Shown piece after piece: positions 14,198 through 21,671 of a stretch of 42,124 bases of DNA (position 1 is its first letter; each line of letters starts with the position of its first letter). The stretch is from JAVZYK01 sp049699715. Its GTDB lineage: Archaea > Nanobdellota > Nanobdellia > Pacearchaeales > UBA284. The position numbers and the translations under genes were made by a program. The DNA lies in contig JBNAVB010000007.1 of the NCBI GenBank assembly GCA_049699715.1, forward strand, positions 1 to 42,124. Reading direction: 5' to 3'. The notes under the pieces are model-generated. The model searched no databases and was not told where the DNA came from. It saw nothing but the letters and a program-made list of their open reading frames with translations.

Positions 14198-14827
14198 ATG
14201 CTGCAAAAATTATCATTCAGGCCTTTCGTTATCGGAGTGATAGGAACCATCGCGAGCGGCAAGGATTCTGTTTCTAATTATCTTGTCAAGAGATATGGAT
14301 TCAAAAAAATTGTGATGAGTAATTTTTTAAGAGCTGAAGCAAGAAAAAGAAAAATTAAACCTACGCGAGACAATCTAAGAAAATTGCAGCACGAGTTGCG
14401 AGCCAGATATGGAGAGGATTATCTTGTCAACAAGGCCATAGAGCTTATTAAAACTAAAGACCACATGTCGATGAAGAACGTTGTTATTGACGGCTTGAGA
14501 ACAACTATAGATATAGGACTAGTAAAAAAAGAGCTCGGTGCAAAAATAATCATGGTAGATGCCAAGCCTTTTGTGAGATTCATGAGAGCAAAAAAAAGGG
14601 GAAGGAAAGGAGACAGCACCACTTATGAACAATTTTTGCATCAAGAGGCTATAGAAAGTGCTACCTTTAATTTTCACAAAAGCTTTAAAATGGCTGATTT
14701 CAAGATTGACAATAGCGGCTCGCTGAAAGATATGGAAAGAAACGTAGATGGGGTTATGCGAAAAATTAGAAAGAATTGGAAAGAGAAAATAATAAGATAT
14801 AAAAAGCTGAGTTTACAAAAATATTAA
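14198..14827 (+). CDS. P-loop nucleotide/small-molecule kinase (GKD-type Walker A)
   Basis: 209 residues. Walker A is G16-TIAS-G21-K22-D23-S24. The GKD[ST] variant is seen in dNMP kinase-like and dephospho-CoA kinase-like P-loop enzymes. A DxD-like segment 'VVIDGLRTTIDIGLV' and an Arg-rich lid 'RFMRAKKRGRKGDSTTYEQF' support a kinase. The substrate cannot be assigned; candidates are nucleoside monophosphates or dephospho-CoA. A TATA-like CTTTTAAATT at 14145-14154 leads it, and the downstream HEAT-repeat gene is 17 bp away, so they may be one transcript. Confidence 0.65.
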   Translation: MLQKLSFRPFVIGVIGTIASGKDSVSNYLVKRYGFKKIVMSNFLRAEARKRKIKPTRDNLRKLQHELRARYGEDYLVNKAIELIKTKDHMSMKNVVIDGLRTTIDIGLVKKELGAKIIMVDAKPFVRFMRAKKRGRKGDSTTYEQFLHQEAIESATFNFHKSFKMADFKIDNSGSLKDMERNVDGVMRKIRKNWKEKIIRYKKLSLQKY

Positions 14828-14844
14828 GAAAAATATCAAGAAAA

Positions 14845-15582
14845 ATGAGGGATTTCAGTCATAAAAAAGATATAGGCATGAGCAAACGCTACAAAGGCGA
14901 AAGTGGTGTGTTCTTGTCAAAAAAAGTCATTATCATCGCGATTATTGTTATTGTTGTCTTGGGCTTGGCTATAGTAGCGTTTTTTTTGATGCCTAAAATA
15001 AATTTAGGTGGCATAAACCTTGACTTTTTGAAAAACCTGTTCATGAAAGTAGCGCCAGGAATAGAAACCAATGAATCTAAAGCAGCAGTGCAGAATATCA
15101 TAGGGGCTTATGATGGAATCAATATTTACACTTTGAATTTGAGTGCCTTGACAGCGATTGGAAAGCCAGCTGTTCCTTCACTTGCCAGAATTCTAGAAAA
15201 TGAGAGCAGCACGGCTGACAAGAGATATGCGGCGCTGCTCGGTTTGAGCGCCATAGGCCATAATGATTCTTCTGTAAATGTCTTGAGCTACTTGAAAAAC
15301 TCGTTGGATGATCCTGATGTAAATGTCAGAGTTACTGCAGCAGAGCTTGCCATGAGTTTTGGTTCTAAGGAAGGGATTCCTGTGCTAATCGCGGAGCTCG
15401 AGAATGAAGCTATATTAAAACCAAGCGAGCCTGTTATGCCAATTAATTCGCACTGCGCCTTGTTGCTTGGAAGGTATACAACACAAACTTTTGGTATAGA
15501 TAAGGTACAATGGCAAGGCTGGTGGGATTCAAATAAAAACAATCTAAAATTCAACAAAGAAGATGGAAAATTCACAATCTAA
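14845..15582 (+). CDS. Membrane-anchored HEAT-repeat protein
   Basis: 245 residues. One transmembrane segment at about 27-49 (VIIIAIIVIVVLGLAIVAFF) leaves a short basic cytoplasmic tail and an outside C-terminal domain. 'AVPSLARILENESSTADKRY', 'AALLGLSAIGHNDSSVNVLS' and 'DPDVNVRVTAAELAMSFGSK' are HEAT/PBS-lyase-type repeats, a protein-binding solenoid. ATG 14878 (MSKRYKG) is an equally good start. The last 20 bp overlap the secreted peptidase gene, so the two are translationally coupled, suggesting this protein anchors or presents the peptidase or its substrate. Confidence 0.7.
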   Translation: MRDFSHKKDIGMSKRYKGESGVFLSKKVIIIAIIVIVVLGLAIVAFFLMPKINLGGINLDFLKNLFMKVAPGIETNESKAAVQNIIGAYDGINIYTLNLSALTAIGKPAVPSLARILENESSTADKRYAALLGLSAIGHNDSSVNVLSYLKNSLDDPDVNVRVTAAELAMSFGSKEGIPVLIAELENEAILKPSEPVMPINSHCALLLGRYTTQTFGIDKVQWQGWWDSNKNNLKFNKEDGKFTI

Positions 15583-16717
15583 GTTTTTGTTAATTGTGGC
15601 AGCGACGATAATTTTTATTAGTATGGCTTATATCGTGCCTGCCGAGACCACTTGCGTTAATGTTGGATGTGAGATTAGGATAACTATAAAAATAGCTTTC
15701 TCTGGTGCCGACAACGCGACCATAGGGAAATGGGTTAATGACACTGAATCAGTGTGGAACGGCTACACATACGGAAACTGCAAATGCCCTGTGAAAGTCT
15801 CTGTTGATTGGAAGAGTGTGCAAGGGTTGTGCGAGAATAACCCAGTTCCAGGATACCATTGCATTGATGTTACTGCCGATTACGCCCGAGACACAGCAGG
15901 CAAGACTTATCGTGGATACATGATCGGCATTGCAGAAAAAGGCAAGGATTCTAGAGGATGGTGGTCTAGCCACATGAATGAGCCCTTGCCCGGAGTTCAA
16001 GGAGACATTCATGATGCTGCTCATGAAGCAGGTCACATGATGGGATTGGAAGATGATTACAATGCTTCAAATGGAACTTACGGTGAAAACATAATGGGAA
16101 GGACGTGGGGGAACAAAGCCAAGCCAACACAAGAACAGATAAACCAGATTGTCGAGAAGAACTGCGGTTCAAATGCCTGTCCTAAGCCCAAATGTTGCTG
16201 CGGCAACGGCAAAATAGAAGAGGGCGAGGAATGTGACTATAGGGTTACGCCTAATGGATGTGAAGAAGGGGCATTGTGCGTGGCTTGTAAATGCTTTGTT
16301 ATAACGCCGCCTCAATGTGGCGACGGAAAAGTCAATGGCGATGAAGAATGCGATTATATATCTACAAACAAAACCTGTGATGAAGGTTATGAATGCAATG
16401 AAGATTGTAAATGTGTCAAGGAAGAGGGCGGAGAGGAATTCACGATAACAATCACCGACCCTGATGACGGCGAGGAGATAGAGGATATCACTAGTGTTAA
16501 AGCAACTATAGAGGGCAACGAGAGCACTATAGAGAAAGTCAAGTTCTACGTTGATGATGAGCTTGTTTATACAGACACAGAATCACCTTGGAAATGGCAA
16601 CTCGACCCTGAAGAGTTCGACGAAGGCGAGCATACAATAAGAGTCAAGGCCTACGACGAGGACGGCAATACAGCTGAGGACGAGATTGAAATAGAAATCG
16701 TGCATGTGACTCCTTAA
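15563..16717 (+). CDS. Secreted metzincin-like zinc peptidase with Cys-rich and Ig-like domains
   Basis: 384 residues. A signal sequence (about 7-27) precedes a peptidase domain with H154-E-A-G-H158-MM-G161-LE-D164, i.e. HExxHxxGxxD with Asp as third ligand, and a Met-turn 'NIMG' at about 177-180, both metzincin hallmarks. Then come two Cys-rich modules ('CCCGNGKIEEGEECD', 'CGDGKVNGDEECD') of the DUF4215/Myxococcus-repeat kind, and a C-terminal Ig-like domain ('VKFYVDDELVYTD', 'GEHTIRVKAYDEDGNT') typical of surface adhesion or polysaccharide/protein binding. The very acidic tail is consistent with an exported protein. Likely role: degrade extracellular or host-cell protein. Confidence 0.82.
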   Translation: MENSQSKFLLIVAATIIFISMAYIVPAETTCVNVGCEIRITIKIAFSGADNATIGKWVNDTESVWNGYTYGNCKCPVKVSVDWKSVQGLCENNPVPGYHCIDVTADYARDTAGKTYRGYMIGIAEKGKDSRGWWSSHMNEPLPGVQGDIHDAAHEAGHMMGLEDDYNASNGTYGENIMGRTWGNKAKPTQEQINQIVEKNCGSNACPKPKCCCGNGKIEEGEECDYRVTPNGCEEGALCVACKCFVITPPQCGDGKVNGDEECDYISTNKTCDEGYECNEDCKCVKEEGGEEFTITITDPDDGEEIEDITSVKATIEGNESTIEKVKFYVDDELVYTDTESPWKWQLDPEEFDEGEHTIRVKAYDEDGNTAEDEIEIEIVHVTP

Positions 16718-16775
16718 TTATATTAGCCCTAATTCTTAGCTAATTATTTTTAGTGACATTATTGATAAAGTTATA

Positions 16776-16825
16776 GTGACAGTCACGAAAGATTTAAATA
16801 TTATTATGAATATATATTCATAATA
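16776..16825 (+). promoter_or_regulatory. Promoter with 24-bp perfect palindrome upstream of the DUF134 regulator
   Basis: GTGACAGTCAC (16776-16786) is followed by a TATA box (ATTTAAAT, 16792-16799) and then a perfect 24-bp palindrome at 16802-16825 (arms TATTATGAATAT / ATATTCATAATA). The predicted start is near 16820, inside the palindrome. Such a position is that of a repressor operator, most simply for autoregulation by the protein encoded at 16837. Confidence 0.65.
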
Positions 16826-16836
16826 TTAAAAACAAG

Positions 16837-17112
16837 ATGGCAAGGCCTTTGAAGACAAGAAAAGTTGCAGTTGAACTGAAATGTGATGACTTTGTGCCTG
16901 CTGTGCCTGTTGTCATGGAGACTTTATACTTGACAAGAGACGAACTTGAAGCCCTAAGATTAAAAGATGCCCTGGCATTAGAACAGAAAAAGGCAGCGAA
17001 ATTCATGGGAATCTCGCAGCCCACATTCCACAGAATTCTGTTAAAAGCAAGAAGAAAGGTCAGCGAGGCGATTGTCGAGGCAAAAGAGCTCAAGATTAAA
17101 GAGTGGACTTAG
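16837..17112 (+). CDS. DUF134 (UPF0251) DNA-binding protein
   Basis: 91 residues: 'MARPLKTRKVAVE', 'FVPAVPVVMETLYLTRDELE', 'ALRLKDALALEQKKAAKFMG', 'ISQPTFHRILLKARRKVSEA'. The last two are a sigma-like helix-turn-helix, and 'LTxDELEALRLKD' is the family signature. Many members have metal-linked contexts. The gene lies just downstream of a palindromic operator and upstream of a ferritin-like gene and ZIP transporter, so a metal-responsive regulator role is inferred. The only cysteine is in the N-terminal 'ELKCDD'. Confidence 0.85.
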   Translation: MARPLKTRKVAVELKCDDFVPAVPVVMETLYLTRDELEALRLKDALALEQKKAAKFMGISQPTFHRILLKARRKVSEAIVEAKELKIKEWT

Positions 17113-17199
17113 AGGAATCAGTAATAGGAATAATTTTTAAACAATGCTTTCCTTGTAAAGCTATCAAAAAATAAAAGTAAAAATAAAAGGGGTGAAAAA

Positions 17200-17481
17200 A
17201 TGCTTTCAGACATTCCAAAAGAATTGAGAAAAGTTCCTAAAGAACAGATTGACATGGAAATAGCGAGAGTTGGCATGATTGCCGAGCTGGATGCAGTAAA
17301 CTTGTATGAACAACTCGCAGCAATGACTAACAACAAAGCTTTGAGAAACATTTTGTTTGACATCGCTAAAGAGGAGAAGACACACATGGGCGAGTTCCAG
17401 GCATTGTTGCTAAACATGGACAAAGAGCAAGTTCAAGAACTTGAAAAAGGCAAGAAAGAAGTGGAAGAAAAAGCCAAGTAA
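17200..17481 (+). CDS. Encapsulin-type ferritin-like protein
   Basis: 93 residues. 'VGMIAELDAVNLYEQLAAMT' and 'FDIAKEEKTHMGEFQALLLN' match the ferritin-like domain fused to Pyrococcus-type encapsulins and encapsulin cargo ferritins (Glu in AELDA and LYEQ, E-E-K-x-H-x-x-E on the second helix). Such short two-helix proteins assemble as dimers/decamers and oxidise Fe(II). The C-terminal 'EKGKKEVEEKAK' could be a linker/tail; no shell protein lies nearby. A TATA box (ATTTTTAAAC, 17133-17142) and strong SD GGGGTGA (17189-17195) precede the start. With the DUF134 and ZIP neighbours an iron-handling role is likely. Confidence 0.78.
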   Translation: MLSDIPKELRKVPKEQIDMEIARVGMIAELDAVNLYEQLAAMTNNKALRNILFDIAKEEKTHMGEFQALLLNMDKEQVQELEKGKKEVEEKAK

Positions 17482-17525
17482 AGTTGGGCCTTACCATAGT
17501 AGGAATAAAATAGAGAAAACAGAAA

Positions 17526-18251
17526 ATGCTATTATGGATTTTGGTATCGGTAGTTATAGTAAGTCTTTTGTCTTTAATCGGGATTTTCTTTCTCGCATTT
17601 AAAGAGAAATTCCTCAATAAAATTCTTTTGATGCTTGTGGCTCTGGCTTCTGGCGCGTTGCTCGGCAGTGCCTTCTTCCATTTATTGCCCGAGTCTCTCG
17701 AGATAGGCATAAAAAAAGTTTCTTTATTAGTCATTGTAGGAATTCTCGCTTTTTTCGTGCTGGAAAAAGTGATGCACTGGAGGCACTGCCACAAAGGAAA
17801 ATGCCCTGTTCATACTTTTACTTACTCTGTTCTGATTGGAGACTCTTTACACAATTTTGTAGATGGCTTGATTATTGCCGCAGCTTATCTTACAAACGTC
17901 AATTTAGGAATCAGCGCGACAATAGCAATAATCCTGCATGAAATCCCGCAAGAAATAGGCGATTTTGGGGTTTTGCTTTATGGCGGCTTTACAAAAAAGA
18001 AAGCCTTGATTTACAATTTCTTGAGCGCTTTGACAGCAGTTTTTGGCGCTTTGGTGGGCTACTTTATCGGCTCAAACATTAATATGACTTTCTTGCTGCC
18101 TTTTGCTGCAGGAGGCTTTATATATATCGCTGTGAGTGACCTAATCCCCGAGCTTTTCAAAAAGAGCGAGATACTAGACTTTCTGTTCCATGTCTTGTTT
18201 ATAATCATAGGCCTAGCGATAATGTGGCTTCTTGCCTGCGGATGTTTCTAA
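17526..18251 (+). CDS. ZIP family metal transporter
   Basis: 241 residues, seven or eight membrane spans. The ZIP metal path is visible: 'SLHNFVDGLIIAA' (TM4) and 'LHEIPQEIGDFGVLLYGG' (TM5), and an early 'LGSAFFHLLPES'. The cytoplasmic loop 'HWRHCHKGKCPVH' is His/Cys-rich and probably binds metal. ZIPs move Zn, Fe or Mn into the cytoplasm. It follows the ferritin-like gene by 44 bp with no clear promoter between, so a shared transcript is likely; uptake next to storage supports iron. Confidence 0.88.
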   Translation: MLLWILVSVVIVSLLSLIGIFFLAFKEKFLNKILLMLVALASGALLGSAFFHLLPESLEIGIKKVSLLVIVGILAFFVLEKVMHWRHCHKGKCPVHTFTYSVLIGDSLHNFVDGLIIAAAYLTNVNLGISATIAIILHEIPQEIGDFGVLLYGGFTKKKALIYNFLSALTAVFGALVGYFIGSNINMTFLLPFAAGGFIYIAVSDLIPELFKKSEILDFLFHVLFIIIGLAIMWLLACGCF

Positions 18252-18306
18252 TCCCAACAATTAAACTTAATTCTAATGCTTAAACTAAAACATAATAAAA
18301 ATAAAT

Positions 18307-19530
18307 TTACATAATAAATTTGTTGAGCCTTGTTTGTTTCTTGAAATTTGCGAGGAGTTTTGATTTATTTGTATAGAGCGAGATAGGAAGCTGGAATTTT
18401 GTTTGTGCAGCTTTGAGAGCTTCTTCAATCGAGTTAAATTTTTCCGGCTGCTTTGACATGGCTTCTCTTGTAACCTCACGCAAAATGCCAACACCGCAAG
18501 GCGCCCAATATTCCTCGCGGACTTCTCTCAACACAAGCACAGAAGCCTGTCTTTTTATTTTCTCGAGGTACTCACAAATTGCAAGTCTGTTTGCGTAATA
18601 AGCTCCTGTAACACTGCTCGCATATTTCTTGCGGCCTGAGAAAAACTCGTAATCGTGCCATGTCGCGATTTCATTAGAGCTTTTGAAATAACCTTTTGCA
18701 CTGGCCTCAATAACCTCGAAGCTCCAGCAGCTTGGCATGAGCAAAATAACATAATAATTTCCGAGATAATTAGCACTGAATAACTGATATGTTGAAAGCT
18801 GTTGATAATATTTTATATTTTTCAATAAGTTTTTGCTGAGAGTATCATCAGTGGCTGTGACCGCCCATCGCGTTGGCACAAGCTTCCTCTGGGTTTTCAT
18901 TCCGAGCATGCCAGCGCTCAAAATCTTGATTATGTTACTAACTGTAATGTTAGCTTTGTAAAGCTCTTGGATTGCTTGTGTGGCTTTAGCGTCTGTGTCG
19001 TTGGCAAGATAGTCAACTTTTTTTTCAATTTTTGGATTTGAATCTATCGTAACTTTTTTGAGCGGGGCGGGATTTCCTATCATCGCGACATGGGAATCTA
19101 GATGGATTCGGATCTTTGGTTTCTTTTTCAGTTCAAAACTTGCGTCGACTGCTTTATTAGCGAGAGCCACCTGCTGCATTGAGTCGAGAAATTTGTTTTG
19201 TTTTTGCTGAGTTCTTACACTTTTTATTCCTGAAACAAATCTCGAGTATATCATTCTTGAACGATATGACAAGATTTCTTGTATCGATGCTTGTTTTGAG
19301 TGCCATGACTCAGGCATGCTTAAATATTCTGTATCACCATATTCATTTGGAGAGAGGATTCCTGTAAAAACATAAGGATAATTATAGTGGCCGACAAAAA
19401 TTTCGGGAGGGCTTGAGCCAGAAAAAATTGTCTCGACTTTGGGATGGAATTGTTTTAACTTGCGCAAGATTCTGCAGCCTTGGCCGCACCAACCGCGGCC
19501 TTTACATCTAACACACAAATCTGATGTCAT
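18307..19530 (-). CDS. nreA: Archaeal DNA repair protein NreA
   Basis: 407 residues of COG1602 (DUF650/DUF651). An N-terminal zinc-binding set 'LCVRCKGRGWCGQGC' (C6, C9, C15, C19), then 'PPEIFVGHYNYPYVFTG' and 'VPTRWAVTATDDTLSKNL', and C-terminal 'VREEYWAPCGVGILREVTRE', all family hallmarks. Haloarchaeal NreA is linked to mitomycin C resistance and PCNA-dependent repair. A PIP-like C-terminus is not obvious: the tail 'KKQTRLNKFIM' has the form QTRLNKFI, which could be a weak PCNA-interacting box. SD GGGGAG (19534-19539) precedes the ATG. Confidence 0.92.
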   Translation of the reverse strand: MTSDLCVRCKGRGWCGQGCRILRKLKQFHPKVETIFSGSSPPEIFVGHYNYPYVFTGILSPNEYGDTEYLSMPESWHSKQASIQEILSYRSRMIYSRFVSGIKSVRTQQKQNKFLDSMQQVALANKAVDASFELKKKPKIRIHLDSHVAMIGNPAPLKKVTIDSNPKIEKKVDYLANDTDAKATQAIQELYKANITVSNIIKILSAGMLGMKTQRKLVPTRWAVTATDDTLSKNLLKNIKYYQQLSTYQLFSANYLGNYYVILLMPSCWSFEVIEASAKGYFKSSNEIATWHDYEFFSGRKKYASSVTGAYYANRLAICEYLEKIKRQASVLVLREVREEYWAPCGVGILREVTREAMSKQPEKFNSIEEALKAAQTKFQLPISLYTNKSKLLANFKKQTRLNKFIM

Positions 19531-19611
19531 ATTCTCCCCTTTCCTTGTAAATCAAACTCTCAAGAATTAAAATACTTTTCTTTCCCCTTTCCTTATTCTT
19601 TTCCAGTCTGT

Positions 19612-19803
19612 TCAATCCTTCAAGTCGCTTATGCCTATAATTAAGAACAAGATACCTATAAACACAAGGGCGATAACGACGCCGCCCTTCAAAAACTCTA
19701 AAGCAGCGTGGCCCCAGTTAAAGAATAAAGGCACCGAAGTCACTAGGATTATCGGGACTACAACCAAAATCAATCCGATTAAAATTTCTAGCCACTTGTT
19801 CAT
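19612..19803 (-). CDS. Small two-span membrane protein
   Basis: 63 residues: 'MNKWLEILIGLILVVVPII' and 'GGVVIALVFIGILFLIIGIS' are two transmembrane helices around 'FFNWGHAALEFLKGG', ending 'DLKD'. A widespread small DPANN-type membrane protein by my recollection, with unknown function. Its promoter would lie in the AT-rich DNA at about 19815-19840. Confidence 0.65.
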   Translation of the reverse strand: MNKWLEILIGLILVVVPIILVTSVPLFFNWGHAALEFLKGGVVIALVFIGILFLIIGISDLKD

Positions 19804-19887
19804 AATATTATTTACATATCATTTGTTTTTAAATTTTGCGAGAAAACTTTTCTAGATGTCTAGTGCCAGAATTATTAAGAATCATAC

Positions 19888-20862
19888 TTAAACTAATCCG
19901 TTAATGCCTTCTTCCTCCTTTTTCCTGTATGCTTGGTAAATTGGGACAATCCACTTGAGCAAATTGACAATCTCGCTTGTCTGTCTCACATGAGGGTCCT
20001 GGACATAATTCAGGATTATCGCCATGAACATAGAATCTTTGAAACGCTCGATATAATCATAACCTTCGACTTTATTGCCTTTCACAAAAAGATTTATCCT
20101 GTTCACGGCATTAACAATAACCTTAAAATGCCCATAGATATCTCGCTCATTCTCTTCCGCTTGCGCCTCTAAAGATTTTTTAGCTTCAGCAATTTCTTTG
20201 GTTGCTTCAATGAGCGCAATATCAACCTTCTCATAATCCTCCTGCAATTTCTCTATGTCCTCTTTAGGAGGCCTGTAAGTTCCTATTTGTTGAATGTCAA
20301 CATTCTCGCCTTTCTTGCATTTGCCGTAGAAATCACCTATTCTTCTTATATAGCTATTAGTATCTTTAGAAAGTTTTTGTGCGAGTTTTTTGTCATGCAG
20401 CCATCTTAACGCTATGGCAATTTTTATCCTTTTTTTCATCTTGTCATAACTGCTCTCGCCCGGCGTCTCAGAAATTTTTTCTTTTAATGTATCTACATTC
20501 TTGAGATTCAATTTTATAGAATCATATTCGGAGATTCCTAGTAAAGTGCGCATCTCCTCAAGAAAATATTTTATTTTTTCTTTTTGTTTTTCTTTGTCCA
20601 GCTTTGGATAATTCTTCTCGACATAAAATTTTGTGAGGGGTTCGTTTATACTGAAAGCGCCCTGCCCTTCGTTAGCTTCCAAGTCCTCCTTGTCAATAGA
20701 TTTTTTGCACCATTCAACATAATTCTCTATTTCGGATTTGTTCAGAAACTCCAAATCATAGGGCAAGTCAGTCAAGATTGTGTCTGGCTGTAGCGTTTGC
20801 ATCAAAGTGTTTATAATATCTTCGAGCTTCTCGAGATGGTTTATTTTTGGGGACCATGCCAT
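19888..20862 (-). CDS. Unknown helical, coiled-coil protein (324 aa)
   Basis: No signal peptide or membrane span. The middle (KMKKRIKIAIALRWLHDKKL, then RRIGDFYGKCKKG) is basic and helical, followed by a heptad-rich coiled coil ('LIEATKEIAEAKKSLEAQAEE') and a C-terminal helical domain ('FKDSMFMAIILNYVQDPHV'). The acidic N-terminus contains 'LPYDLEFLNKSEIENYVEWC'. No family recognised; it looks cytoplasmic and oligomeric. Divergent from eL15, sharing the 157-bp gap. Confidence 0.6.
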   Translation of the reverse strand: MAWSPKINHLEKLEDIINTLMQTLQPDTILTDLPYDLEFLNKSEIENYVEWCKKSIDKEDLEANEGQGAFSINEPLTKFYVEKNYPKLDKEKQKEKIKYFLEEMRTLLGISEYDSIKLNLKNVDTLKEKISETPGESSYDKMKKRIKIAIALRWLHDKKLAQKLSKDTNSYIRRIGDFYGKCKKGENVDIQQIGTYRPPKEDIEKLQEDYEKVDIALIEATKEIAEAKKSLEAQAEENERDIYGHFKVIVNAVNRINLFVKGNKVEGYDYIERFKDSMFMAIILNYVQDPHVRQTSEIVNLLKWIVPIYQAYRKKEEEGINGLV

Positions 20863-21019
20863 GGCTTAAAAGAAGAAATCCAAGTTTAAATAATTTATCT
20901 ATTTTTGTTATTTTATAATGACATTAAAAATAAGTAAAGTGACATTGAAAACAAGAGAAAAGCTCCGAGCCATACAAAAGTAAAGTTTTAAAAACAAAAT
21001 TTCTCTTAGATATTGGAAA

Positions 21020-21601
21020 ATGAAAAGTGGCTATTCTTATATGCAAGAGATATGGAAAAAGCCTCAAGAGAACTTAGGCGAAGCAATGCATTCAAGGCTC
21101 ATAGAGTGGCGCAAGGGTGAGACTATAGTTAGGGTTGATAAGCCCACGAGGCTTAATCGCGCCCGTGAGCTTGGTTACAAGGCAAAAAAAGGATTTGTCA
21201 TTGTTCGCGCGAGAATTCTACGAGGCGGAAGAAAAAGGCCAAAAAGAAGAAAAGGCCGAAGGAGCAAAAGACAAACCATAAGAAAAACTTTAAAGATGAA
21301 TTATAGGTGGATTGCTGAGCAGCGCGCCCAGAGAAAATACCCCAACTTAGAAGTGTTAAATTCATATTGGATAGGTAAAGATGGAATTAATTATTTTTTT
21401 GAAGTAATTTTGGTTGATCCAAACAGGCCTGAAATCAAGGCGGACAAAAACGTCAACTGGATTTTGAGCAAGAAACATAAAGGTCGTGTGTTCCGTGGGC
21501 TAACAAGCGCGGCAAGAAAATCGAGAGGCTTGAGAAAAAAAGGTGCGAGAGCAGTAAAAGTCAGACCAAGTGTAAGAGCATGGCACAGAAGGGGCAAATA
21601 A
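21020..21601 (+). CDS. rpl15e: 50S ribosomal protein eL15
   Basis: 193 residues of L15e: 'MKSGYSYMQEIWKKP', 'RLNRARELGYKAKKGFVIVR', 'RGGRKRPKRRKGRRSK', 'EVLNSYWIGKDGINYFFEVI', 'FRGLTSAARKSRGLRKKG' and the C-terminus 'VRPSVRAWHRRGK'. Strongly basic rRNA-binding protein found only in archaea and eukaryotes. A TATA box (GTTTTAAAAAC, 20985-20995) sits 25-35 nt upstream. Confidence 0.95.
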   Translation: MKSGYSYMQEIWKKPQENLGEAMHSRLIEWRKGETIVRVDKPTRLNRARELGYKAKKGFVIVRARILRGGRKRPKRRKGRRSKRQTIRKTLKMNYRWIAEQRAQRKYPNLEVLNSYWIGKDGINYFFEVILVDPNRPEIKADKNVNWILSKKHKGRVFRGLTSAARKSRGLRKKGARAVKVRPSVRAWHRRGK

Positions 21602-21671
21602 AAAATGAGAAAATCGGAAATATATTCTTTATTGGCGAAAGATTATTAAATAAAAAAATCATGGTTTAAAG

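Noticed and set aside
16837..18251. Encapsulin shell gene near the ferritin-like protein
   Set aside because: None of the neighbouring proteins has an HK97-type shell pattern; the neighbours are DUF134 and ZIP.
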